A stretch of DNA of 64,000 nt, taken from positions 3,286,001-3,350,000 of the forward strand of contig NZ_QFFJ01000001.1 in the NCBI RefSeq assembly GCF_003308995.1, in the 5' to 3' direction. Positions within the stretch are counted from its first letter, which is position 1. Every line of letters starts with the position of its first letter. The translations under genes were made by a program, and so were the position numbers. The DNA comes from Chitinophaga flava (GTDB lineage Bacteria > Bacteroidota > Bacteroidia > Chitinophagales > Chitinophagaceae). Under the pieces are notes generated by a model. It was not told where the DNA came from, searched no databases, and saw only the letters and a program-made list of their open reading frames with translations. This document shows positions 52,722 through 61,691 of this stretch, piece after piece.

Positions 52722-54092
52722 ATGAAGAACCTCCTTATATTGTTTCTTGCCTTCACGCTGGGGCTTCCCTTTGTATATAGCCAGTCCAACCGCCGCACAG
52801 CATCAGCCTCTGCACGCCAGGTATCATTACCCGCCGTAACAGATAAATGGCCCGGTACCTGGAAGATGGCATACAAACCCTGGCCGCATATCCCGGCAGT
52901 AAATATGGAACTGCAGATAGGAGAGGGGATTTGCGGTATGTTATACCCCGCCGTGCTGACATTGGATTATTCTGTCTTTTCCGGTCGTTATTATGTACTG
53001 CTGGCACGTAAAAATGATGGACAACTCGGCATAGGCAGGTATAAACACGCGATAAAGGAAACGCCTTTTAAACTGGGGCCCTGGCTCTTGTATCTCAATG
53101 GTACGCTGAACTACGTCCGCAATGGAAACGAAGCGCCTGTGATGTCTATACAACGCATGTGGATAAAGGACTTCGGCCTTTTTATGAAAGGCTTGTATGA
53201 AGGTGATGAGATATTTGAGAGTATCAAGGTAACCTTACGCGACATGTTGTACCGCACTGATTTACAGCTTAAAAAGGTTAGCGACAAACCCTGGCCAAAC
53301 GCAGAAGTACAACACTTTCTTCGTTTGCAAAGAGATTCGTTTTACCTGGGACTATACCGGCGTATAGACGTTAACGATAGTATGGTGCAGTTGACCATTA
53401 TTGATGAAGATCAACTGGACAAAGATACGGTGACACTGATACACAATAGCAGAATGCTGATGAATAGGAGTGAAATCAATGAACAAACCAAATCACAGCA
53501 GATAAAACTGGATACCGGCATGAATCTGTTAGCTTTTTTCGCTGATAACTATGGCCGTATTCCACCTAATACCGGTGATATGCGCATCAATGCAGATGGT
53601 AAAAAATATTCGTTTGATTTCAGCGACCGTACTAATGCTTACGCCACTTTTCTGGTGGCACAGCTTTACCGGAGACCGGTGCCACTGCCACCGTCCGTGG
53701 TTGTGCCTACTCCCGCTACTCAAAGTGATACCGCTTTGCGCACCAGACTTATTTCCAGTCGTAAAGACCAGTGGGTTACCAACCTCACCGTCAAACAAAA
53801 AGAGATAACACTTGAGTTATGGGATGCCCAGACGGAAGACGGAGACAGTATTTCCCTGCGCCTTAATAATGAATGGGTTGTAAGCGGCTTTCCGGTTAAG
53901 AAACAAATACAGGAGATAACGCTCTCGTTAAAACCTGGAGAGAACAAGTTGCAGTTCATGGCCGACAACCTGGGCAGTATTCCGCCCAATACAGCTGCAC
54001 TGCGCATTCACTATGGTAATATCAGCCGGCGGTTTGATATCAGCACTGACATGAAGAAGAACAATATCATCCGGATTGTATACCTGGAATAA
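52722..54092 (+). CDS. Hypothetical secreted protein with two C-terminal beta repeats
   Basis: 456 aa from the ATG at 52722 (the TTG at 52698 is less likely). Signal peptide LLILFLAFTLGLPFVYSQ. The C-terminal half holds two related domains, each ending in ADNxGxIPPNT: LLAFFADNYGRIPPNTGDMR (about residues 265-285) and LQFMADNLGSIPPNTAALR (about 415-435). Each is preceded by a D-rich strand pair with a buried L..N segment. The N-terminal half is beta-rich and unrecognised. It diverges from the sigma-ClpP operon and could be its target or be independent. Confidence 0.75.
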   Translation: MKNLLILFLAFTLGLPFVYSQSNRRTASASARQVSLPAVTDKWPGTWKMAYKPWPHIPAVNMELQIGEGICGMLYPAVLTLDYSVFSGRYYVLLARKNDGQLGIGRYKHAIKETPFKLGPWLLYLNGTLNYVRNGNEAPVMSIQRMWIKDFGLFMKGLYEGDEIFESIKVTLRDMLYRTDLQLKKVSDKPWPNAEVQHFLRLQRDSFYLGLYRRIDVNDSMVQLTIIDEDQLDKDTVTLIHNSRMLMNRSEINEQTKSQQIKLDTGMNLLAFFADNYGRIPPNTGDMRINADGKKYSFDFSDRTNAYATFLVAQLYRRPVPLPPSVVVPTPATQSDTALRTRLISSRKDQWVTNLTVKQKEITLELWDAQTEDGDSISLRLNNEWVVSGFPVKKQIQEITLSLKPGENKLQFMADNLGSIPPNTAALRIHYGNISRRFDISTDMKKNNIIRIVYLE

Positions 54093-54098
54093 TATGCC

Positions 54099-54581
54099 TC
54101 ACCAGCCTTTTTTGTTGGAACAGGTTTCAATGCAATACAGGCTATTACGCTGGAAAGACTCGTTGAAGTTTTCAAGATATACCTCATATCCGATAAAGCC
54201 AATACTTTCTGCTTCCACATCAATGGTGGCAAGGGCCGGATTGCTGTCAATACCGTTGTAGTAGGCTTCTCCCATGCCAACTATAAAACAGCGGCTGTAA
54301 AGAAAACTGTCATCAGAACCATCTGTATACCGGTGAACTTCCTGTCGGTCAATATGATACAATTTCTGCTCCATAATGTGATTAAAGGAAATCAATTCCT
54401 CTTTATCGAGCGGCTCCAGGAACTGGCGCAGGTTTTCGCCGATAACATCAGAAAGCTCGTAACTGAGGGCTTCGAGCAGGAAAGGATCGTTGGTTCTTAA
54501 GGCCAGTTTGCGGGCGGCATTTAATTCCGGGGAAGCTGTCCAGGCAGTTTCAATGATCTGCCAGAAATCTGTTTCATTCAT
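54099..54581 (-). CDS. DUF4240 domain protein
   Basis: 160 aa from the ATG at 54581 (MNETDFWQIIETAW), which fits the usual DUF4240 start; an in-frame ATG 5 codons earlier is possible. Segments PFLLEALSYELSDVIGENLRQFL and FNHIMEQKLYHIDRQEV match the family. DUF4240 proteins are small cytoplasmic proteins of unknown function, some linked to polymorphic toxin or immunity contexts. The gene is convergent with the previous secreted protein, 6 bp apart. No toxin gene is nearby. Confidence 0.8.
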   Translation of the reverse strand: MNETDFWQIIETAWTASPELNAARKLALRTNDPFLLEALSYELSDVIGENLRQFLEPLDKEELISFNHIMEQKLYHIDRQEVHRYTDGSDDSFLYSRCFIVGMGEAYYNGIDSNPALATIDVEAESIGFIGYEVYLENFNESFQRNSLYCIETCSNKKGW

Positions 54582-54783
54582 AAGTAATGGGATCAATGGT
54601 GAAAAAGAAATTTCATAGCTAACAATTCAAAGGTAGCAGGGGGCTGCGTAGTGGATATGCGTATTGAACCGGCATCAAACGGCCACTGTAACAGGTTTGC
54701 AGTAGCGGGCAAAAATAATTACCTTGTTGATAAGAATCGTAACTTACGGGTGTTTCTATCCACGCTGAAAAACTTTTCCTCGC

Positions 54784-55341
54784 ATGATACAGCGCTTTCG
54801 CAAAAGCCCGAATTTCTACCAGAACGTATATATCTTCCTGTTAGTCATAGGCATTATCCTGTTGGTGCTGGCTTATCTGCTTTACAGGCGTACGTTTATT
54901 TCTCCGCTGATGCCGCTAGGGGTACTGGTGGCTGCCGGGAGTATCGCTTTTTTGCTGGTCCATAAGCATTACAACCGGGTGTATGGTATCCGGGGAATCT
55001 TTTATGCATTATCTAACAGTCTGTTATCATATGGCGGGATTGTTTGTTTTCTTTTTCTGCTGATCAACTACAGCGCCGCAGACAGCGTGGACCAGGGACT
55101 GATATTGCCTATTCAAAAAAAACATATTGCTGTAGATAGCACCGGTAGGATTACTTCCATGGAGAAACCTTCAGTGATTATTCACCATCAGGGTGTGGAT
55201 AAAGAGCTGGTGTTTGATTTTTCCAAATACCCAAAGGTGATAGTAGCGGATTATGTAGTGGTGGATTATAGTAGGGGTTATTTTGGGTATGATATACTTC
55301 ATTCTTTCGACATCGTGGAGAAATTCCCGGGCACACCGTAA
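54784..55341 (+). CDS. Hypothetical membrane protein
   Basis: 185 aa with three predicted membrane helices: VYIFLLVIGIILLVLAYLLY (about 15-34), ISPLMPLGVLVAAGSIAFLLV (about 39-59) and LLSYGGIVCFLFLLINY (about 80-96). The remaining 90 residues form a soluble C-terminal domain with beta character (RITSMEKPSVIIHHQGVDKE, VIVADYVVVDYSRGYFGYD). Not recognised. The segment upstream has no clear promoter; the gene after it is far in function. Confidence 0.65.
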   Translation: MIQRFRKSPNFYQNVYIFLLVIGIILLVLAYLLYRRTFISPLMPLGVLVAAGSIAFLLVHKHYNRVYGIRGIFYALSNSLLSYGGIVCFLFLLINYSAADSVDQGLILPIQKKHIAVDSTGRITSMEKPSVIIHHQGVDKELVFDFSKYPKVIVADYVVVDYSRGYFGYDILHSFDIVEKFPGTP

Positions 55342-55362
55342 CTGATAATAGCACTTATTTGT

Positions 55363-55455
55363 TTATTTCAGCTTAACACCAAGAACTTCTCCCTCTTTGG
55401 TGATTTCCACAAATTTATCCACCAGTTCAGGTGGGCCAATATTGTAGTACTCCCG
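55363..55455 (-). pseudogene. Possible gene remnant, C-terminal fragment
   Basis: On the minus strand an open stretch of 30 codons reads like a protein tail (REYYNIGPPELVDKFVEITK then EGEVLGVKLK and stop), bounded upstream by a TAA and with no start. It occurs in a 230-bp gap between two rightward genes. It is too short to be sure, and its parent family was not identified. Confidence 0.3.
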
Positions 55456-55571
55456 TTAGTAGTACCGTAACTGTTATGCCCAGCTGCCGGTGTAATTGTC
55501 GCGATACCGGTCAGTAGACCGGTTTACTACTGAAAAATAAATATTTTGTTACTTTACATAAATAATATCGG

Positions 55572-56237
55572 ATGAATAAATACCTTAAACTTCTCTTTCA
55601 GTTAAACCTGAAAACCATCTATTTTAACTTTAAATATTTTCCATTTTCCCAAGCGGTTAAATTGCCTGTTTGGGTTTCAAGAAGGGTTTATTTAAGGGAC
55701 TTAAGGGGGAAAATTAAATTTGAATGTCCGGTTAAGCCTGGAATGGTACGATTGGGTTATGCGGGTGTCGGCATTTTTGATCATAAAAAATCGAGGAGCA
55801 TTTGGGAGGTAAGAGGAGAGGTTATCTTTAGGGGAAAGGCGGTAATAGGCCATGGCTCAAAGATTTCAGTTGGTGAAAATGCTACATTGATTTTGGGTAA
55901 TAATTTTACCATTTCAGCAGAAAGTACAATCGTTACTACTTCAAAAGTCCAATTCGGAGACAACAATTTGTTATCATGGGATATTCTTGTAATGGATACA
56001 GACTTCCACACTATAAAAAATGAATCGGGAGATGTGATAAACGAACCCAAACCAATTATTGTGGGAGATAAGGTGTGGATCGGATGCCGGTGTTTAATTT
56101 TAAAAGGAGCTAATATTCCTTCTAACTGTGTGATTGGTGCTAATTCTGTTTTGTCGAAGGAATTGGAAAAGGAGAAAAGTCTGTATGCTGGTAATCCTAT
56201 CAAACATTTAAAGGAAGAAGTGATCTGGGATTATTAA
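55572..56237 (+). CDS. Hexapeptide-repeat acyltransferase (LbH family)
   Basis: 221 aa. Imperfect hexapeptide repeats of a left-handed beta-helix run from about residue 85 to 210: VIGHGSKISVGENATLILGN, FTISAESTIVTTSKVQFGDN, VGDKVWIGCRCLILKGANIP and SNCVIGANSVLSKEL, ending in AGNPIKHLKEEV. The C-terminal pattern is like maltose/galactoside O-acetyltransferases and capsule or LPS modification enzymes. Codon use is more AT-rich than neighbours (many AAT, TTT, ATA), which may point to recent arrival, a common trait of surface-polysaccharide genes. It precedes the tRNA gene. Confidence 0.85.
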   Translation: MNKYLKLLFQLNLKTIYFNFKYFPFSQAVKLPVWVSRRVYLRDLRGKIKFECPVKPGMVRLGYAGVGIFDHKKSRSIWEVRGEVIFRGKAVIGHGSKISVGENATLILGNNFTISAESTIVTTSKVQFGDNNLLSWDILVMDTDFHTIKNESGDVINEPKPIIVGDKVWIGCRCLILKGANIPSNCVIGANSVLSKELEKEKSLYAGNPIKHLKEEVIWDY

Positions 56238-56261
56238 GATCTCTTGTAAAGAGATAAAAAG

Positions 56262-56295
56262 AAAAAAGCTTTGAGGTTATCCTCAAAGCTTTTTT
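56262..56295. terminator. Bidirectional terminator between acyltransferase and tRNA-Phe
   Basis: AAAAAAGCTTTGAGG (56262-56276), loop TTAT, CCTCAAAGCTTTTTT (56281-56295): a perfect 15-bp stem including A/T runs at both ends. It serves the rightward acyltransferase and the leftward tRNA. Confidence 0.85.
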
Positions 56296-56297
56296 AG

Positions 56298-56370
56298 TGG
56301 TGTGGGGCGGGATCGAACCGCCGACACAAGGATTTTCAGTCCTTTGCTCTACCGACTGAGCTACCGCACC
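56298..56370 (-). tRNA. tRNA-Phe (GAA anticodon)
   Basis: 73 nt including the discriminator base; CCA is not encoded. Minus-strand parts: acceptor 5' GGTGCGG, D-arm GCTCAGTCGGTAGAGC, anticodon arm AAGGACTGAAAATCCTT with anticodon GAA, T-arm GGCGGTTCGATCCCGCC, acceptor 3' CCACACC then A. The fifth acceptor pair is C-A instead of a Watson-Crick pair, an oddity noted separately. Transcribed leftward and terminated at 56262-56295. Confidence 0.95.
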
Positions 56371-56457
56371 ATGTCTTTCTTTTTTGTGTGTCCCTCTCGT
56401 GAAGGGATTGCAAAGGTAAGACAAAAATTATAACTGCAAAATTTTTCTTCAGATTTT

Positions 56458-57222
56458 TCAAGAATTTTTTTCCTGAAGGATGCCACTCCAGAGCTGAGTC
56501 CGCCACTGTAGCGACTTACGGGCATATTCCGCTGCTTCTTCCCATTTTTGAGAATCGTTGCCACAGAGTTCCTGTACCATCTGCATAGCCAGTTGACTGT
56601 GATGATCACCATCCACTTCGATGTGTCTTTCGAGGTAATAGATGAAGGTGCCGAGCTTGCCGGGGAATTTCTGGTCCATGTCTTTTACCAGGGCATGGAA
56701 CATGTCCGGAATAAGATCTTCACGGCCAAAAGTGAACACGGCTGCCATGATATGTGCTTTGCCGGATGCAATCACTTCGAAGGTAAAGCCAAGAAAGCCC
56801 TTTACAGCTTCAGGAAGCGAGGATTGTTCCAAAATGGAGCTTATGGGTGTCCCGGCGGAAATAGCCGAAATAAGCGCCTTTATTTTGCTTGTATCAGCAC
56901 CTGCCTGTTTCATAGCCCGTTCGTACAGCTCAAAATGACTGCAACGGTTGCCATCCATGTCCACATCACTTTCTTCACCGGTGACGATTTCATTGATCAG
57001 GTAACGGGTAGCAGCATTGCCAACCGGTACCCAGGGAACCTGTACACAGGTGAGGTGCTGCTGTAAACCTTTCAGCAGAGACATAAAATCCCATACGGCA
57101 TACACATGGTATTCCATAAAAAGGCGGATGTCGTCAAGGCTTTCGAGGGAAGCGTATAGAGGATGGGAAATGACTGTCTCCCGGGTGTTTGCGATGGTCT
57201 CCTGTATTTTCTCAATATTCAT
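56458..57222 (-). CDS. DUF3050 domain protein (haem oxygenase-like fold)
   Basis: 254 aa, helical. Family signatures are HPLYASLESLDDIRLFMEYHVYAVWDFMSLLKGLQ in parts, NEIVTGEESDVDMDG, HFELYERAMKQAGAD and FIYYLERHIEVDGDHHSQLAMQMV in parts. Conserved His/Glu residues (EYHVYAVWD, ERHIEVDGDHH) could bind a metal or dimetal site, as in related haem-oxygenase-like diiron proteins; this is inference. It is leftward, between tRNA-Phe and recQ, with recQ ending 22 bp upstream of its start. Confidence 0.88.
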   Translation of the reverse strand: MNIEKIQETIANTRETVISHPLYASLESLDDIRLFMEYHVYAVWDFMSLLKGLQQHLTCVQVPWVPVGNAATRYLINEIVTGEESDVDMDGNRCSHFELYERAMKQAGADTSKIKALISAISAGTPISSILEQSSLPEAVKGFLGFTFEVIASGKAHIMAAVFTFGREDLIPDMFHALVKDMDQKFPGKLGTFIYYLERHIEVDGDHHSQLAMQMVQELCGNDSQKWEEAAEYARKSLQWRTQLWSGILQEKNS

Positions 57223-57244
57223 TCTACATGACAGTTTGTGCGTA

Positions 57245-59455
57245 CTAGTTGCCGTATTCTACAAGGAACTTGATCCTTACGAGCTTTAGTTGTTCCAGGG
57301 TGTAATCATTTTCGATCAGCTCCTCCCTGGCTAGTGCAAGGCTGGAAGTTTCACAGCCTTTAAAGTACTCCATGATCTCTTCCTGCGCATAGTCATCCAG
57401 CTCTTCATCGATGCAGTAGTCAAGGTTTAGTTTAGTGCCGCTGGCTACAATGGTCTCCATTTCATCGAGTAATTCGGAGATACTGAGTTCCTTGCTTTTG
57501 GCGATGGTTTCCAGCGGGATTTTTTTGTCGATGTTCTGGATGATGAACACCTTCATACCACTTTTGTTGACCACGCTCTTCATTACAAAATCATCCGGTT
57601 TGGTAATGTTGTTCTCTTCCACAAATTTGGCGATCACATCAACGAACTGTTTACCATAGCGGATGGCCTTACCTTTGCTGACACCCTGTATTTTTTCCAG
57701 TTCCTGTACGGTGGTTGGATATTGGGTGGCCATGTCTTCAAGGGATGTTTCCAGGAAGATCACGAAAGGAGGCAGGTTCTTTTCCTTGGCCACTTTTTTA
57801 CGCATCTCCTTCAGCATCTCGAATAATGCCGGGTCGGCAGAGGCGTGGGATTCGGCATTGGCTTCTTCCTCTTCTTCGCTACCTTCTTCATCAAACTGAT
57901 GGTTGAGGGCCACCATGATGGAGTAGGGCTTTTTGAGGAATTTTTTGCCTTTGTCGGTCACTTTCAAAAGGCCGTATTCTTCGATATCCTTTTCTATCAG
58001 GCCTTCCAGCATCATCTGGCGGAGGAGGGAATTCCAGAAGTGAGCGTCAAATTCCTTTCCTTCTCCAAATACTTCCAGCTGATCGTGGCGGTAGGTGGAG
58101 ATCTGGGGGCTGGTTTTGCCGGTAATTACGTTGACAACATATTCACTGCCAAAACGTTCTTCCAGGGCACGGATGGCTTTCAGTACGATTACCACCCTGT
58201 TTTTTACTTCTATCTTTTCTTTCGGATTGCGGCAGTTATCACACTGGCCACAGTCTTCTGTTTCATATTTTTCTCCGAAGTAGTGCAGGATAACTTTACG
58301 ACGGCATACTGCACTTTCAGCATAAGCTACCGTTTCATTGATCAGCTGGGCGCCCATTTCCCTCTCACTGAGGGGTTTGTCGCGCATCAGGTGCTCCAGT
58401 TTCTGTACGTCTTTATGAGAGTAGTAGCAGACACAGTTGCCTTCCAGTCCGTCACGACCGGCACGACCAGTTTCCTGGTAGTAGTTTTCCAGGCTTTTGG
58501 GAATGTTGTAGTGGATCACAAAACGCACATCCGGTTTGTCGATGCCCATACCAAAGGCGATGGTGGCCACAATCACTTCTACATCTTCATGCAGGAACAT
58601 ATCCTGACGTTGTGCGCGGGTAGTAGGATCAAGACCTGCATGATAAGCTACCGCCTTGATATTGTTGGCAGTTAGCATATCAGCGAGCTCTTCCGTAGTT
58701 TTCCGGTTGAGCGTATAGATAATGCCGCTTTTTCCTTTATGCTGATGGATATACTTGACGATGTCCTTGATAGTCTGATCTTTCTTGCGTTTAGGCCTGA
58801 TTTCGTAGTACAGGTTGGAACGGTTGAAAGAAGAGATATAAATATTGGGATCATTTAAGCCCAGGTTTTTTACGATATCGCTCTGTACTTTGGGAGTGGC
58901 TGTTGCGGTGAGAGCAATGATCGGCAGTTTGTCGTTGATCTGTTCGATCATCTCTTTCAGGCGACGGTATTCCGGGCGGAAATCGTGTCCCCATTCAGAG
59001 ATACAGTGAGCTTCGTCCACAGCGATGAAGGAAATTTCAAGCTCACGGAAGAAGTCGAGGTTTTCCTGTTTGGTCAGCGTTTCGGGCGCTACATACAACA
59101 GCTTTGTTTTCCCTGTCAGCAGGTCAGTCCTTACTTTTTTGATCTGTGCCTTGGAGAGGGTAGAATTCAGAAAGTGCGCCACATTGTCTTTACTACTGTA
59201 ACCCCGTACCAGGTCTACCTGGTTTTTCATCAGCGCTATCAACGGAGATACGATCAGTGCACAACCCGAACTCATCAGTGCCGGCAACTGGTAGCACAGG
59301 GATTTACCTCCGCCTGTTGGCATGATAACGAAGGTATCTTTACCCGACAGGATGCTTTGTATGATTATTTCCTGATTTCCCTTGAAGGAATCGAACCCGA
59401 AGTGTTCGCGTAATGCATCCATCAAACTTACCTTTACAACAGCCATTGCATTCAA
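57245..59455 (-). CDS. recQ: ATP-dependent DNA helicase RecQ
   Basis: 736 aa with the full bacterial RecQ layout. The helicase core has Walker A FVIMPTGGGKSLCYQLP, DEAH box VDEAHCISEWGHDFRPEYRR and ALTATATPKVQSDI; motif VI is YYQETGRAGRDG. A zinc-binding part follows (CRRKVILHYFGE, CGQCDNCRNPKE), then an RQC winged helix and a C-terminal HRDC domain (LFEMLKEMRKKVAKEKNLPPFVIF in parts). A linker with acidic repeats (EEGSEEEEEANAES) precedes HRDC, and a tail of about 100 residues extends past it. It unwinds branched DNA in repair. Confidence 0.95.
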   Translation of the reverse strand: MNAMAVVKVSLMDALREHFGFDSFKGNQEIIIQSILSGKDTFVIMPTGGGKSLCYQLPALMSSGCALIVSPLIALMKNQVDLVRGYSSKDNVAHFLNSTLSKAQIKKVRTDLLTGKTKLLYVAPETLTKQENLDFFRELEISFIAVDEAHCISEWGHDFRPEYRRLKEMIEQINDKLPIIALTATATPKVQSDIVKNLGLNDPNIYISSFNRSNLYYEIRPKRKKDQTIKDIVKYIHQHKGKSGIIYTLNRKTTEELADMLTANNIKAVAYHAGLDPTTRAQRQDMFLHEDVEVIVATIAFGMGIDKPDVRFVIHYNIPKSLENYYQETGRAGRDGLEGNCVCYYSHKDVQKLEHLMRDKPLSEREMGAQLINETVAYAESAVCRRKVILHYFGEKYETEDCGQCDNCRNPKEKIEVKNRVVIVLKAIRALEERFGSEYVVNVITGKTSPQISTYRHDQLEVFGEGKEFDAHFWNSLLRQMMLEGLIEKDIEEYGLLKVTDKGKKFLKKPYSIMVALNHQFDEEGSEEEEEANAESHASADPALFEMLKEMRKKVAKEKNLPPFVIFLETSLEDMATQYPTTVQELEKIQGVSKGKAIRYGKQFVDVIAKFVEENNITKPDDFVMKSVVNKSGMKVFIIQNIDKKIPLETIAKSKELSISELLDEMETIVASGTKLNLDYCIDEELDDYAQEEIMEYFKGCETSSLALAREELIENDYTLEQLKLVRIKFLVEYGN

Positions 59456-59603
59456 ATTTAAAAAAACGGTAAACTCTAAACTCTAAAGAATCAACAAATG
59501 ATGAAATAGTTCTATATGTTTTTTAGGGGACACGAAGTTACTTAAAAAAGCGCGTAGTATCAATATAAATTCCATGATCGTACTGGTGCTGACTAAAAAA
59601 TGA

Positions 59604-59611
59604 TAAATTTG
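59604..59611 (+). promoter_or_regulatory. Bacteroidota -7 promoter element for the kdsD-like gene
   Basis: TAAATTTG fits TAnnTTTG exactly and ends 9 nt before the ATG at 59621, giving a very short leader. No clear -33 TTTG. Confidence 0.45.
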
Positions 59612-59620
59612 TAAATCGTC

Positions 59621-60595
59621 ATGAAAAGGAATGGAACTATTAACATTGGAACAGTAGCCAAACGGACAATTGCCATGGAGGCAGCGGCTATTAATGATTT
59701 GCAGCAGTTTATAGATGCAGATTTTGAAAGAGTCGTTGAACTGGTCGCCCAGTGTGAGGGACGTCTGGTAGTGACAGGCATCGGTAAAAGCGCTATTATC
59801 GCCCAGAAAATTGTGGCCACATTAAATTCCACGGGCACGCAGGCATTGTTCATGCACGCAGCAGACGCCATCCATGGCGACCTGGGCATGATACGCCAGG
59901 AAGATATCGTATTGTGTATCTCCAAAAGCGGCACCTCCGCGGAAATTAAAGTGCTGGTCCCTCTGGTAAAGAATTTTGGCAACACCCTGGTGGCTATGGT
60001 AGGAAATACCAACTCCTTCCTCGCACAGGAAGCAGACTATATCCTCAACACCACCGTAAGCCAGGAAGCTTGTCCCAACAACCTCGCACCCACTACCAGC
60101 ACTACTGCTCAGCTGGCTATGGGAGATGCACTCGCCGTTTGCCTGATCGAATGGCACGGATTTACAGCGGCAGATTTTGCGAAGTTCCATCCCGGTGGCG
60201 CATTGGGTAAAAAACTATACCTGAAAGTAGCAGATCTGAGCAAACTACATCAGGCTCCCAGTGTACTATTAACCAGTACCTTACGGGAAGTGATCGTAGA
60301 GATATCTTCCAAAATGCTGGGCGTGACAGCAGTACTGGATGAAAAAGGTGGATTACAGGGCATCATCACCGATGGTGATCTGCGTCGTATGCTGGAAAAA
60401 AATGTTTCCACTGGAGAGGTGACAGCAAAAGATATTATGTCTGTCAACCCTAAAGCAATCCAGCAAAATGAACTGGCCATCAATGCATTGGAAATGATGC
60501 GCCAGCATGATATCACCCAGCTGCTGGCCATGGACGGAGAGCGGTATAGTGGTATCATACACTTACATGATTTAATCAGAGAAGGAATTATATAG
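59621..60595 (+). CDS. kdsD: Arabinose-5-phosphate isomerase (KpsF/GutQ/KdsD family)
   Basis: 324 aa. An N-terminal SIS domain carries GRLVVTGIGKSAIIAQKIVATLNSTG in parts, HGDLGMIRQEDIVLCISKSGTSAEI in parts and FHPGGALGKKLYLKVAD. Two C-terminal CBS domains include GVTAVLDEKGGLQGIITDGDLRRML in parts and ALEMMRQHDITQLLAMDG. It interconverts ribulose-5-phosphate and arabinose-5-phosphate, the first step towards Kdo of lipopolysaccharide. kdsA/kdsB are not adjacent. The next gene, a mannose-1-phosphate guanylyltransferase, starts 2 bp after its stop, so the two form an operon for surface-sugar precursors. Confidence 0.92.
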   Translation: MKRNGTINIGTVAKRTIAMEAAAINDLQQFIDADFERVVELVAQCEGRLVVTGIGKSAIIAQKIVATLNSTGTQALFMHAADAIHGDLGMIRQEDIVLCISKSGTSAEIKVLVPLVKNFGNTLVAMVGNTNSFLAQEADYILNTTVSQEACPNNLAPTTSTTAQLAMGDALAVCLIEWHGFTAADFAKFHPGGALGKKLYLKVADLSKLHQAPSVLLTSTLREVIVEISSKMLGVTAVLDEKGGLQGIITDGDLRRMLEKNVSTGEVTAKDIMSVNPKAIQQNELAINALEMMRQHDITQLLAMDGERYSGIIHLHDLIREGII

Positions 60596-60597
60596 CA

Positions 60598-61689
60598 ATG
60601 ACACAACTGAACAGCCATTTTTACGTGGCAATTATGGCCGGTGGAATCGGCAGTCGCTTCTGGCCTCACAGCCGCACCGATAATCCCAAGCAGTTCCTGG
60701 ATATTCTGAATACCGGGAAAACATTGCTTCAATGGACGTATGAGCGATTTTTAAGCTTCATCCCCAAGGAGAATATCTTTGTGGTTACCCACCAGCAATA
60801 TACTAATAAGGTTGCCGAACAACTCCCTGAGCTCGCTGAGGCCAATATCGTCAGTGAACCATCCCGTAAAAATACAGCTCCCTGTGTTGCCTATATCTCC
60901 CATAAAATACATAAGCAGGACCCACTGGCTAACATCATCTGTGCACCCGCCGATCACCTGATCGTTGACGGACCAGCCTTTACCAATGCCTGTCTCAACG
61001 CGCTCCTGTTTGTACAGAAACACAGTGCCCTCATAACACTGGGGATCAAACCTACCCGTCCCGACACCGGCTATGGTTATATCCAGTACGAACCACAACA
61101 GGTGGCCGACAACGTGTACAAGGTGAAAACCTTTACCGAAAAGCCTAACATGGAACTGGCCAAAACATTCCTGCAAAGCGGCGACTTCCTCTGGAATGCC
61201 GGCATCTTTGTATGGAACGTTAAAACCATCCTCTCTGCATTCCGGGAATACCTGCCCGAAATAGACGAGCTCTTCGCACAAAGCTCTTACGCGCTCAATA
61301 CCCCCGAAGAAAAAGATGTGATCGAAAAAGTATACCCGCAATGCACCAACATCTCCATCGATTACGGTATCATGGAGAAAGCAGATAATGTATACGTGAT
61401 CCCTTCCAACTTCGGCTGGAGCGACCTTGGTACCTGGGCTTCCGCCTACGAAAACCTCGAAAAGGATTACCTTGGTAATGCTGTACAGGGCAAGAATGTA
61501 GTAGTAATAGACGCCACCAAATGCATGGTGAAAGTCCCCAATGATAAACTGGTACTCCTGCAGGGCCTCGATGAATTTATTGTAATCGATACCCAGGATG
61601 TGCTGCTCATCTGCAAAAAAGATAATGAACAGCAAATCAAGGAATACGTAGCAGAAATCAAACGCAATAAAGGCGATAAATTCCTGTAA
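60598..61689 (+). CDS. manC: Mannose-1-phosphate guanylyltransferase
   Basis: 363 aa. The nucleotidyltransferase signature is IMAGGIGSRFWPHSR, with AGGxGxRxWP typical of GDP-mannose pyrophosphorylases. VSEPSRKNTAPCVAYIS, YIQYE and VKTFTEKPN follow. The length covers only the catalytic domain, without the phosphomannose isomerase half seen in bifunctional ManC. It produces GDP-mannose for surface glycans. It follows kdsD-like by 2 bp, so translation is likely coupled. Confidence 0.93.
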   Translation: MTQLNSHFYVAIMAGGIGSRFWPHSRTDNPKQFLDILNTGKTLLQWTYERFLSFIPKENIFVVTHQQYTNKVAEQLPELAEANIVSEPSRKNTAPCVAYISHKIHKQDPLANIICAPADHLIVDGPAFTNACLNALLFVQKHSALITLGIKPTRPDTGYGYIQYEPQQVADNVYKVKTFTEKPNMELAKTFLQSGDFLWNAGIFVWNVKTILSAFREYLPEIDELFAQSSYALNTPEEKDVIEKVYPQCTNISIDYGIMEKADNVYVIPSNFGWSDLGTWASAYENLEKDYLGNAVQGKNVVVIDATKCMVKVPNDKLVLLQGLDEFIVIDTQDVLLICKKDNEQQIKEYVAEIKRNKGDKFL

Positions 61690-61691
61690 CA

